A stretch of 56,910 nucleotides of DNA, from NCBI GenBank assembly GCA_011947345.1, contig JAAVTG010000484.1:1-56910 (forward strand), in the 5' to 3' direction. This stretch comes from Phytophthora quininea (taxonomy: Eukaryota > Oomycota > Peronosporomycetes > Peronosporales > Peronosporaceae). Below, piece after piece: positions 22,718-31,776 of the stretch. Under the pieces are notes generated by a model. That model worked only from the letters and a program-made list of their open reading frames with translations. It did no database searches and had not been told where the DNA came from. Numbering within the stretch: position 1 is the stretch's first letter; each line of letters starts with the position of its first letter. Position numbers and translations under genes: made by a program.

Positions 22718-23733
22718 CTAGGCCAACGCCCACTGGCACCGGCCTCCGGGCGGCTGGCGTCTGCCGCTGCTGCTGCTACTGGACGACGAAGACGACGACG
22801 CAGTGGACAGCCCGCCGCGCGAGTAGTTGGCGGCGCTGTAGCCGGCGGGCGCTGGACTCTGGAACGGCTGCGACTGATACGGCGTCGCCGTGTAGCTGTT
22901 GCCATTACTGCCGCCACTGCGCGAGCTGCAGGCCGTGCCCAAGCGCTGGTACTCGGCGCCCGGGGACGGCGGCGGCTGCTGCTGCGCGTGCTGGTGCATG
23001 AACTTGGACAGCGGCGAGGCCGGGCAGCCAGCGTCCTGCATATCCTGGGCCTGGCTCCAAGTTGAAGTTGGCCGGGGCTCGCTGTCGCCGGCATTACTGG
23101 CGCTGTAGTTGTTGTCGTAGCTGCTGCCGCTGCTGCTCGTGCCGTTCTTGCGGGCCAGCCACTGCCGCCGCTTCTTCTCCCAGTTCTGGTCTCTTTTCGA
23201 CGACGTGAGCGGCGGCTGCGAGCCCCAGGAGCGAGAGCTCGAGCTAGAACGGCAGCTGGAGCGCGAACGTGACGATGGAGACCGTCCAGAAAAGTTATTG
23301 TTGCCAAAGTTGCCACTGCTGCTGCTGTTGTAACTATTGGGATAGTTCGGCTGCTGTTGGTACTGCTGATACTGCTGCTGAGGAGCGTAGTTGTTGTACG
23401 GGGCCGAGTCGACCTTGGTCGAGTAGTTGGGGTACCCGCTTGAGGCATTGTTGTTGCTGCTACTGCTGTAGCTTGTGTGGGAAGGAGCATATTGGCCACT
23501 GCTGCCTGGGTGAGAGTAGCTGGACTCCTCCTTGCTCGACAAGTCTTCAGCTGGTTCAGCGGTGCCTAGACCGCCGCAGCCTAGATCACACAGCACCAAT
23601 GAGTCAACTGGGTTAGAAGGTGAATAGAATATCAAGACGCACCGAACGAGATGCTCGACACTCCGCCCGGAGGCGCATGGAGGCGAGTGGAGCTGCGTTT
23701 GACATGGAGCTGCGCGGATGTGAGCGTGGACAT
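22718..23733 (-). CDS. HN1/SPIRAL1-motif low-complexity protein
   Basis: Exon 1 (23733-23643) and exon 2 (23580-22718), with a 62-nt intron, give 317 codons. Exon 1 encodes MSTLTSAQLHVKRSSTRLHA followed by PPGGVSSISFG. That R-x-x-x-PPGG-x-SS-x-x-FG motif is typical of the HN1/Jupiter and plant SPIRAL1 microtubule-associated proteins. The rest is low-complexity: Ser/Tyr/Asn/Gln-rich tracts (QQQYQQYQQQ), an Arg/Ser stretch near the middle, a short conserved-looking basic helix (NWEKKRRQWLARKNG), and a run of 12 Ser near the C-terminus. The Ser runs are trinucleotide tracts that could vary in length between strains. A microtubule role is inferred from the motif alone. The intron phase and the motif spanning the junction make the structure convincing. 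Confidence 0.72.
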
Positions 23734-23932
23734 GGCTTGGAGGAGGGTACTTGCTGCGAGTGGTGTGTTGTTCAGCGTCGACTTGGCGGACTGGAAGGGC
23801 AAGGAAAGCGCAACGGCGCTTCTCAACGGTATTTATATGGTGCTGTTGCAGGTTGTTTTGTTCACCAAGAATAGGCAGCACTGCTCGCGAATGTGATGTT
23901 TGCTGCAGTTCCTGTCGTTTTTCACGGCGACT

Positions 23933-24970
23933 ATGTCGAGTCTGTTCGATATCGCAGCAGACTTGACCCAGTACGGCGATTCGGCTGGAAGATCTACTAC
24001 ACGACCACCCCTTCGTCTTCGCACTCTGCGTTGGGTATTCTGGACGAGACTATCGAGACAATCTACGGAGCTAGGCAATACCGAACGACCTCCAAGCCTT
24101 TGCCGCTCTCGCGCTCTATGAGCTTGACGCAGCTTCCGCAGACTCGACTGTCCGAGTCAAAAAGTGTGGAAGTGCTGGATGCACGGCTGAAGCGACTGTC
24201 GAGCTTTAAAGTCGAAGCCCCTCCGAGACGAATAGGCCCCGCGATCGCCGTTGCTGGGCTGATCGTCCCACCTCCCCGACAATGCCGCCGCCACCTGACA
24301 ATCCGCCAAAGCAAGCTTCCGTTGACAATGACCCAGATTTGAATGCCAAGAAATTGCTGCGCGAGGTTGCCGACGAAATCGAACAGCTCGCAGCTACCAG
24401 CACAGGATCTGCTGAGGAGGAAGCATCGCTAATTCGAATGCTGTCGGAGAAGTATATCAACACACGACTGGTAAGGCCGAACCTGCGAGTTGAAATCTGC
24501 GAAACCATCATCATTAACTCGCTTTCGATTGCCCAGAACAAGCTGCCCGGAACGCCGTTTGTGCTGCTGATACGGAAAAAGGTAGCGCAAAAGCTAGAAC
24601 AGCTCGAGCAGTGCCTGAGCGCGCGTAGGAAAGCGAAAAGTCCCGTCACACCCGAGGACGAAGCAAATAACAACAACAGCACCACGGCAAGTGTTGACAA
24701 GGCTCCGGACATCACAACGAAGTGGAAGTACCTGCAAAGCTGGGGCCTGCACAGCGCGAAGTACTGCAAAATCTGCTACAACTACCGGAGAAACAATTGC
24801 TGAAGCTGCCGAAGACGCAGCTCGAGCTTGTACAATTCGCAAGGCGCTACAACAAGCTGCTCAAAGCTACTCCGAATCAGCTGCGGCATCTACCAATCGA
24901 GCACCAGAACCTCGTCCGCAGTATCCAAACGCAGCAACAGGAGATGCAAAGCATCCTAGAGCTTCGTTAG
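23933..24970 (+). pseudogene. Unknown helical protein with three frameshifts
   Basis: Coding signal starts at MSSLFDIAADLTQYGDSAG and continues to a stop at 24970, but changes frame near 24000, 24270 and 24715. Each change equals loss of one base. The segments read SLTQLPQTRLSESKSVEVLD, then DLNAKKLLREVADEIEQLAA and CETIIINSLSIAQNKLPGTP, then LLQLPEKQLLKLPKTQLELV. The last part resembles Gln/Leu/Pro-rich helical hinges such as those ending CstF-type proteins, but the similarity is loose. Around 340 residues would result. I do not recognise the family. No introns fit the frame changes. Consensus errors are as likely as true decay. Confidence 0.5.
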
Positions 24971-25013
24971 CTTCTTGTAGAAGTCAACAAAATGTAAGCA
25001 ACGAATTCCTCTG

Positions 25014-25816
25014 TTACGCGTCCTGCGAGGCTGGGTGCGAGTGGAAGCTCGCAGTGGTCACCAGTTGCAGCTTGTGCTGGGTGGCGAATCTGGCCACGTC
25101 AAAGTTCGAGCGCTCCGCCGTGAGGGCGTCGTCTGGACCGTCAAAGTTATCCTCTTGTTGACGAAAAAGCAACGATAAGTAGCGGTGGTCTCCCACCGGC
25201 GGCGTCACAGGATAGTACGGCACTACCACCTCACGCTGCTGCTCCTGGTCGTCCACAGTCAAGGCTGCTAGGATATAGTGCAGAAACGGAGCGTGCGTCG
25301 GTGCCTTTGGGTCCGGCGCATCGATGTCGACCAGCACGTAGGTGTACAGCTCAGCATTGCTCGAGGAAGTGCCTTCGATCGACACGCTCGGGCTTCTTGG
25401 GCCTGGCTCACGGGAAAATAAATATTATCAACATAAAAACAACTCGGGTATACGTTCTTGCCTGACGCCTACCTCCTTCATCGGCACGAAATCTCCGGAC
25501 ACGACGGGGTCTCCACCGTTGAAGGCGAGCGAGACACGCACGTCCTCGGCGTCTGCACTTAGTTGCAAGTTAAGCTGCTGCAGCATTTGTACCGGCACTG
25601 CGTCTGCATCTGGTTTAGCCGCCGCAAGTCGCAGCGTGAGGGCGACTTTGGGCTACTCAAGAGCTCGCTGGCAGGGCCGTCTCCCACGCCGACGTGTTGC
25701 ATGATCGTGACCATGAACAGCGCGCTCACGAAGAAAGCGACGGACACCAGGAAGCCAGCGGCGCGCAGCGAGGACGTCGCTGGTAGCGGTGGCGGCATCT
25801 TGGATCCGTACGACAT
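25014..25816 (-). pseudogene. Membrane-anchored PEBP-family protein, frameshifted
   Basis: Exon 1 runs 25816-25473 and exon 2 25402-25014 with a 70-nt intron. The N-terminus has one hydrophobic segment (GFLVSVAFFVSALFMVTIM), a signal anchor. The C-terminal part holds phosphatidylethanolamine-binding protein hallmarks: YVLVDIDAPDPKAP (the DPDAP-like motif), HYILAAL, VVPYYPVTPPVGDHRYLSLL (Pro-x-x-Gly-x-His-Arg-Tyr) and a C-terminal helix, NFDVARFATQHKL. PEBPs bind lipids or kinases; which applies here is unknown. The frame changes at about 25645, in an AAA run, and again close to the splice junction; both equal loss of one base. A type II membrane PEBP is uncommon among described members. Domain call secure; integrity of the gene uncertain. 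Confidence 0.72.
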
Positions 25817-26253
25817 CTTGTTCTTTTTGTGGTACAAAGATCGCTTGGTGTGTCTGTTCCCAGTTGGGAAAGATTAAACAAGATATTTCCAAGATATCTG
25901 CACGAGAATGGCAGTCGACAAGATCAGGAGAGTTGTGAGGCATCACAGTATTCATTTTCATAGTTCTATAACTAGTAGGCACTGGTAGTAGTTTCACAAC
26001 GGCCGCCAAGATTGCCTCTTCATCACTCTAAAATAATACACCAACAGAGCAACGCTGTTCCTCGTCCTTGCTTCGTTCCTGCCTTCAACGCAGCTTCCTC
26101 GGCCCTGAAGACGTGGCTGGTCTCCCTGACGTGAAGTCTTCTTCAGGAGTGGGTGCCACCATATTGCAACAGTGTCGAATGTGTAAAGTTCGGATTGTGA
26201 CGCTTCAATGAAAACTTCAACGTAAAACCATATTAATCTTCAAGTGCTTCGTC
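25817..26253. other. Intergenic, upstream of the PEBP gene
   Basis: About 440 bases with higher AT content. No open frame with coding character on either strand was found. The part nearest 25816 should hold the PEBP promoter. Confidence 0.4.
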
Positions 26254-26495
26254 TCACTCATTTGCTGCCTCCATCGCCTCGAGCCACCGCTGCGTGGCCC
26301 TCGTCCTGGGCGTGCTCTTGTCGGTGCGTCGTCGCCGCTTCTCCACAAACGCCTGGATGAAGTGCAGGATGACATGATGAGACTCAACTCGCGGTGGAAT
26401 AGCAACCAGCACTGCGCACGCACCTTGGCAGCGAGACGGCTTTCGGGCGACAGGATGGCGGTCCAGGTACGTGTTTTCCTGAAACTTTTGCTGGC
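26254..26495 (-). CDS. Short two-exon coding fragment, start not found
   Basis: Two exons fit well: one ending at 26424 that encodes KTRTWTAILSPESRLAAK, and a last exon 26352-26254 that encodes AFVEKRRRRTDKSTPRTRAT followed by a short helix and a stop. The intron is 71 nt with a gtgcgt donor and tccag acceptor, and the phases match. No start codon exists in frame upstream, so an additional 5' exon is likely. The His-rich protein gene to the right has no usable donor near its end, so joining the two is not supported. The protein would be small and very basic. Function unknown. Confidence 0.4.
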
Positions 26496-26508
26496 GGCTC
26501 GATAACGC

Positions 26509-27417
26509 CTATGTCAAGTGATGGCGGAATCTGCCGTCTGGTATCATCGATTTTTGCTCTGGGCTAGTCGCGTCAGGCTGGTGCCGAGTTGGCGAGGCCG
26601 AAAGAATCTCCTCCGAGTGCTTGTCGGAGTCGCGGTCCTGGTTCGAATGGCAGTGGCTATTCGAATAACCGGCGGATTTAATTGAAGGCCCTCGCACTAC
26701 GGGAACGGACTGATTGCAATCGTACGCTCGATCTCCCCAGCCATAGCGTTCGCGGTAGTGTACGTTGGGGTGGTGGTTAGACTGGTGAAAGGTGGACTTG
26801 GTATATTCGGGCGGTGGCAAAACACCTCGGACGTCATACTGTCCGCGCATACACCCCTTGTGGAATTTCTCCGGAGGGTGTTCTCGGTACCCGCGCGACA
26901 TCGGAGCGCTTCTCGATGCTGAAACGTAATCTGAGAGGCGCCAAGGCGATACGGGACGGCGGCCATGACTCGAATCCCTGTGTCCCTCTCGATAAGATGG
27001 CTCGTAGCGCAGCTGTCGTTCACGACTATGATCGTGGTGGTGATGACGGTGATGCAAATGGTGCTGGTCATGGCGTACGTCTTGAATGCAGTATTGTTCT
27101 TGTGAGTGTCCCGAGTGTCGGTGTCGATTATGATTATCGGGGCTACGGCCGCCGTGTGCGTGCGGGAAGTACGGGTCAGTGTGCGGTGATGGCACCAAAT
27201 ACGCCGACGGATCGATATGCGTGAGTCGAGACGAAGAAGCCATCATAACGTCGCCGTCGCGAGAGGAAACATCGTACACTGCGATCTCCACGGAATGCCG
27301 TCGAAAGCGGTCCGAGCCGCATTGGTAGTCGTCATCGACGTAGTTGTTATCCGGTTCTCGACGTACGATCTTGGCCTTCAGTCGCTCTTGGATCAGAGCC
27401 TTCAGCGGGGTCGACAT
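26509..27417 (-). CDS. His-rich unknown protein
   Basis: Single-exon frame of 302 codons from MSTPLKALIQERLKAKIV; longer in-frame starts look like leader. The middle carries His-dense stretches (HDQHHLHHRHHHHDHS) plus Arg, Tyr, Ser and Pro. The composition suggests a disordered, possibly metal-binding or condensate-forming protein, but that is inference. Short Arg/Ser blocks (RRPVSPWRLSDYVSASRS) could be phosphorylated. I recognise no domain. Codon bias is weaker than in neighbouring housekeeping genes, so a fast-evolving protein is likely. It is transcribed away from SEC63. Confidence 0.6.
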   Translation of the reverse strand: MSTPLKALIQERLKAKIVRREPDNNYVDDDYQCGSDRFRRHSVEIAVYDVSSRDGDVMMASSSRLTHIDPSAYLVPSPHTDPYFPHAHGGRSPDNHNRHRHSGHSQEQYCIQDVRHDQHHLHHRHHHHDHSRERQLRYEPSYREGHRDSSHGRRPVSPWRLSDYVSASRSAPMSRGYREHPPEKFHKGCMRGQYDVRGVLPPPEYTKSTFHQSNHHPNVHYRERYGWGDRAYDCNQSVPVVRGPSIKSAGYSNSHCHSNQDRDSDKHSEEILSASPTRHQPDATSPEQKSMIPDGRFRHHLT

Positions 27418-27803
27418 GCTGCTCGAAGAAAACACAACGCCAGAGCGCCACACAAAAATCAATGCGATCGACGGCGAAGAACGGAAGTGCGTCTCGGCTT
27501 GCTGGCGATGTAATTGCACGCTTCCGCGTAAAAATAGTAAGTGGTTTTGCATTCAATACAGTTGGAAAAACGCTTCAAATGCCAAATAAAGCGCTGGGCG
27601 GCTATTCCAGGCAGGACAATGATGAAGGTGTTTTCCTCCGTGCGTCTTCATACGCGCGCGGCTAAATGCGGCGAGATAATGCGAACGACTGGACCGACGT
27701 CGGTGTTGCTCGTCACAAAGGTTCCTGAGTTAAACCCAAGACTTTAGGGTCTAGGGTCTAGGGTCTAGACCCTAGACCCTAGGACCACACAGTTCGGATC
27801 GAC
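27418..27803. promoter_or_regulatory. Intergenic region between divergent genes
   Basis: 386 bases separating the starts of the His-rich protein gene (minus) and SEC63 (plus), so it must hold both promoters. It contains the telomere-like palindrome described separately, ending 21 bases before the SEC63 ATG. No other element is evident. Confidence 0.5.
27751..27782. repeat. Perfect 32-bp palindrome of telomere-like units
   Basis: Copies of the 7-mer AGGGTCT run in tandem (three copies, 27746-27766), then reverse as AGACCCT (two copies plus a partial). The two arms pair perfectly over 16 bases each with no loop. The left flank reads CTTTAGGG, containing the TTTAGGG unit known from several protist and plant telomeres. 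The palindrome sits 21 bases upstream of the SEC63 start codon. The function is unknown. Confidence 0.9.
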
Positions 27804-29468
27804 ATGGCGATGGAGATGTTGTCCGAGGCGGATGGCGCCTTCTACGCGTTCGCGGGCGTCATGCTGGCACTGTACGTGGTCCCCGCCGTGCTTTCACCAT
27901 CGCGTGCTGAGGACCCCCAAGAAGCTGCGCACGGCCGGGTTTGCCCTGCACCTGGCCGTGTTGGCCGTCGCTGCAGCGCTCCTGTGGCACTGTCTCGTCG
28001 CCCTTCAGAGCGTAGACACGTCGGGCGTGTTCGACCCGTACGAGATCTTGGGCGTGAGTGACTCTGCGTCCTCTCGCCAGATCAAAAGGCCTTCAGGGCC
28101 CTGGGCAGGCAGCTGCACCCGGACAAGAACCTGCACAACCCCAAGGCGGCGGCGGCAAAGTTCGCTCGCGTCACCAAGGCGTACGAGGCGTTGACAGACC
28201 CCCAAGCGATGGAGAACTACCGTCTCTACGGCCACCCAGATGGGCGCCAGTCCATGCTCATGAACGTGGCCTTCGGCTCGATGTTCAGCGGCACCAGCGG
28301 CAGCACTGGCTCGCTTGTTGTGTTGCTCTACTTTGGGGCTATCTTCGGAGGACTCGGGTACCTTGTCAATTGGCTTCTGAAGAGTGCGGGGCGACGAGAC
28401 CGGACGCAGGTCTCCAAGAGGACGCGCGCGAGCTTCGTGGATGCTCTGAAGGAGAAGATGAGTTTCCACGATGTGGTGGAGTTGCTGCTGGCGTGTGACG
28501 AGATGGCGGGGGCTGCGGGAGGAATTCAGGAGGAAGCACGATTGGAAGCACAGCACCGCTCCAAGACGCATGACAAGCTTGCGAAGAAGATGGAGGCGGC
28601 CAAGGCGCTTCCCGGCGAAGTGATCGGACGCATTCGCAAGCATCCGGACCCCGTGGCTCGTGAGAACATGCTGGCGCTGTACCAGTACCTCCGCCGTGAT
28701 AAATTGCGTGGTGTGTCGCGTCCGTCGTGGGTGGACCAGCGCTTCCAGAAGGTGCTGCTGGAGATGCCCTATCTGGTCGAGATCTTTGCCAATGTCGCTG
28801 CCGAGCAATTAGTGAAGCGGGCGTACCCGGCAATCCCATTGCTCCGCGCTCTTTCGCTGCTGTCTAGCTTGGCGCAAGGTAGTTTTGTGCCGGACGAGCT
28901 AGCTTTGCGTGAAGAGCGTGAACGCGTTACGGCAGCTGAAGTCCAGCTACCGAAGCTGCAGGTCGAGGGAACGACGCTGGCCGTGCTGGACGAGCCGAAC
29001 ATCCAGCCTGGAGATTGGCTTACCCTGCAAACTGTCTTGCAACGACTTCACCTTAACACGGGCGAGACAGCGCCGCTAGCGGCTACAATCTTCGACCACG
29101 TGGACCTCAAGAGTCCATTCCGGAAGGAGCACGTGTGGTTCCTCGTTGTTGACAAGGGCACTGGACGTCTCTACGCGGCGTGGAAGGTGCGGACAACAAT
29201 TCCTTTTTGACGTTGTGATAGTGTTGTACTAACCCGTGTTGTTTGTATCGTGTAGTGCTTGGACCTATCGCAGCAAGTGACCCAGAAGGCAGGCTTCCTC
29301 GGCCCGGAGACTCCTGGTATGTGTTCTTCGCTCTTTGTTGGATCTGCAGTGACTGCTAACATTTATTTGGTTACAGGCAAGTATGAGTTCGAGGTTCGCG
29401 TGGTGTGCCCCGCCTATCTAGACGTGCAGACCAAGGTGGCGCTGCCGGTTCTCGTGGAGGCACGTTAG
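27804..29468 (+). pseudogene. SEC63: Sec63-type translocon J-protein, two frameshifts
   Basis: Last exons: body ending 29186, then 29256-29316 and 29377-29468, all in phase. The N-terminus has membrane segments (FYAFAGVMLALYVVPAVL and FALHLAVLAVAAALLWH), then a J-domain starting FDPYEILGVSDSASSRQIK and containing HPDKNLHNPKAA, then a third membrane segment (LVVLLYFGAIFGGLGYLVNW) and a Sec63 domain with a C-terminal beta sandwich (KYEFEVRVVCPAYLDVQTKV). Sec63 is an ER membrane protein that recruits the luminal Hsp70 to the Sec61 translocon. The frame changes near 27897 (one extra or two missing bases) and near 28087, where an A run appears one base short. Because Sec63 is normally essential, sequence error is more likely than loss. 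If no error, the N-terminus is non-functional. Confidence 0.85.
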
Positions 29469-29628
29469 AGACTGCAGATGTACGTGACCATAGATAACGA
29501 GCGAGTTGCATGGCAACCATGAGGTAGATAGATGTGCAAGTTGTTGAAGTTGCTCTTGTAAGCAAAGACCTCGATACCAGCAAATTGCTATATAACTGTC
29601 GTTGGTTGTGCGGTTTGCATTCGTGATC

Positions 29629-30402
29629 ATGCTGCTCTTCGGCCGACGTGCCTTGCGCCGGCCTGCTACTTTCTTCCGAGCTGCTAGCCAAAGCTCAACG
29701 CCAGCAACCTTCTCCTCCAGTCGCGACAAGCGTCAGCTGCCTCGCGTCGTGTCGGAGCTCACCGTGTTCGAGAACCCGTGGATCCGTCTCAAGCGCATCT
29801 TGTTCCTAGACGCAGAAGGCTCCGAGCGGCACTGGACAGGCCTGGAGAGAACGACTACGTACCCCAAGACAAGTAACGGAGGTGACGACAAGGTAGCAGC
29901 ATCCACAGCAGAGCACAAGCAGCAGGAAGTCTGTGACGCCGTCGTGGTGTTCCCATTCCTGACCAAACCAGGCTCCCCCACCCGAGTGGTGCTGATCCGC
30001 CAGTTCCGTCCGCCGGTTGGCCAGTGGGTGCTCGAGCTGCCTGCGGGACTGATCGATGCACAAGAAGCGCCAGAAGTGGCGGCTATGAGAGAACTGAAGG
30101 AGGAGACGGGCTATGTTGGCTCGCGCGTGCTGCACATGGGCCCGCCGATGGTCAACGACCAAGGGATCACCAACGGCAAGTGCAGACTGCTGCTGGTCGA
30201 AGTTAGAGCGGAGGAGCAGCACCCTCCGTTGCTGCAGCAGTTGGAGCCTGACGAAATGATTGACGTCGTTCATGCCCCGCTGGACGGTCTGCTAGAGTGG
30301 CTAGAAGCCCGAAAACTTCGAGAGCAAGATGCGATCGACGCCAGGCTGTACTCCTACGCGCTTGGCCTTCAGACATTACCGCTCGAGATTAGAAGAAGTT
30401 AG
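29629..30402 (+). CDS. Nudix hydrolase, ADP-sugar pyrophosphatase type
   Basis: Single-exon frame of 257 codons. The first ATG starts MLLFGRRALRRPATFFRAAS, a classic Arg/Ser/Ala-rich mitochondrial presequence. The Nudix box is complete: G-x5-E-x7-REL-x-EE-x-G with GLIDAQE...RELKEETGY. Upstream motifs (VVLIRQFRPPVGQWVLELPA) match the ADP-ribose/ADP-sugar pyrophosphatase group (NUDT5/NUDT9-like), enzymes that split ADP-ribose to AMP and ribose phosphate. A mitochondrial role is inferred from the presequence. The gene lies 160 bp after SEC63 on the same strand. Confidence 0.85.
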   Translation: MLLFGRRALRRPATFFRAASQSSTPATFSSSRDKRQLPRVVSELTVFENPWIRLKRILFLDAEGSERHWTGLERTTTYPKTSNGGDDKVAASTAEHKQQEVCDAVVVFPFLTKPGSPTRVVLIRQFRPPVGQWVLELPAGLIDAQEAPEVAAMRELKEETGYVGSRVLHMGPPMVNDQGITNGKCRLLLVEVRAEEQHPPLLQQLEPDEMIDVVHAPLDGLLEWLEARKLREQDAIDARLYSYALGLQTLPLEIRRS

Positions 30403-30494
30403 GTATTTTGCTAGCTCGAATCGATAGATAGTATTTTGGCTCTTGTGCATCGTCTAATGGCCACGGAGGTGATCTACAGCGCTGCAGAGCGGTC

Positions 30495-31239
30495 TCAGCT
30501 GATGACACAGCCGTCAGTTCCTGTGCCTTCTTTTTCCTTTTTGCGCTCTTCCTCAGCTTTCTCTTCCTCCATTTTCTTTAGTCGAGCTTCGCGCCGCATA
30601 AAGTACCCCGAGGTGTGGTGCAGTTTGAAATGACGTTGACGGCGACGAATACGCTCTCGCTGCTGCTCCAGTCTCTCCTCCACCACACTCATCCCGTAAT
30701 ATCGTGGCGGCATCCCGCTGCGCTTGGACGCCTCCGGGCCGTAATGATGTGCAAGCCACACCTCTTCGTTGATGCCGTACATCGGACGCGCACGAAGGTC
30801 TGGCGCCCCGCCTGTAGCAGCATAAGGGTGCTGAGTCACCCTCTCGTGTCGTACGAGCGGAAGCTTTCCGTTGGGAGCGAGGCGTCGTACTCGCGCCGCC
30901 GCTTTGGGTCCGACAGCACAGAATGCGCCTCGCTCACGTGCTTGAAGCGCTCCGACTTGGACTCATGATTGCCCGTCACGTCTGGATGCAGGGACTTGGC
31001 TGCAATAACAGAATTCCGCGTTTAGAGATCATTCGAGTTGCTCTTGAATGCAAAAGACGGACCGAGCTGGAAGTACGCCGCTTTGATTTCCTTCGTACTC
31101 GCCGATCTGAAGCACAAACCAATACACACGTATATCAATATAAAGCTGGGGGTGTAGAACAGTTGGATCTGTGGTCGAAATGCCGCAGAGAGCGCTACCT
31201 GGCGACGTTGAGCACGCGGTAGTAGTCGACTGCCGCCAT
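30495..31239 (-). pseudogene. DnaJ-type J-domain protein, one frameshift
   Basis: Exons 31239-31199, 31106-31063 and 30999-30495 join in phase. The start reads MAAVDYYRVLNVAR, with the J-domain completed across exons 2 and 3 (STKEIKAAYFQLAKSLHPD) including the HPD loop, and SDPKRRREYD after helix III. J-proteins stimulate Hsp70 ATPase. After the J-domain, the frame changes at about 30846 beside a GGG run; the downstream frame encodes YGINEEVWLAHHYGPEASKR and a long Arg/Glu/Lys coiled coil. The change equals one lost base. A J-domain with a C-terminal charged coiled coil and no Cys-rich region makes this a class C member. A promoter of 190 bp is shared with the coiled-coil gene at 31430. Confidence 0.82.
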
Positions 31240-31429
31240 GATTATCGTGGGGAAGAGGAGCTACGAAATAGTCCCGCTGACGTATATTTTGGATCTCATC
31301 AAATATAGTACGACCCTTTTCACTTCAACTTGGCAATTGTTGCCGCCAGATCCGGATCTCCATCGCCACTGCGTTAGCGGAGCCCTCACTTTCGAATTCG
31401 CGCTGCCGTAGGAAGGACAATCTCTAGTG

Positions 31430-31672
31430 ATGATCGGATCGTGGGCGCTCTCGTGGAAGCAGCCGCCGCAGATTGAGGAGAGCTTCGTGTACCAGTTCGA
31501 CGAGGACGAACAGCTGCAGCAGGAGCTGATGGAGCTGCGCGAGCAGAAGCAGAAGCTGCTGGATGCAGTCGACAAGATCACGATGGAGAAGAACAACCTG
31601 GTTGTTCGCATCGAGGAGCTGCAGACGCAGCTCAAGCAGGCAGAGAAGAAGATCAAGAAGCTCACCAAGTGA
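31430..31672 (+). CDS. Small coiled-coil protein
   Basis: Single-exon frame of 80 codons starting MIGSWALSWKQPPQIEESF. Residues ~25-80 form a continuous heptad-like coiled coil (LQQELMELREQKQKLLDAV, IEELQTQLKQAEKKIKKLTK). No membrane segment or signal is seen. Strong GC-rich codon bias supports coding despite the small size. It may dimerise or serve as a subunit of a larger complex; I recognise no family. Confidence 0.65.
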   Translation: MIGSWALSWKQPPQIEESFVYQFDEDEQLQQELMELREQKQKLLDAVDKITMEKNNLVVRIEELQTQLKQAEKKIKKLTK

Positions 31673-31776
31673 GGATGCGTGCTACACGGACACAGACCCG
31701 TGATTTTCCAGTGAAGGCGCGATAAACAGTAAAAGCCCATATTTTTACGACAAAGGAGTCGTTGCTCTATTTGCTT

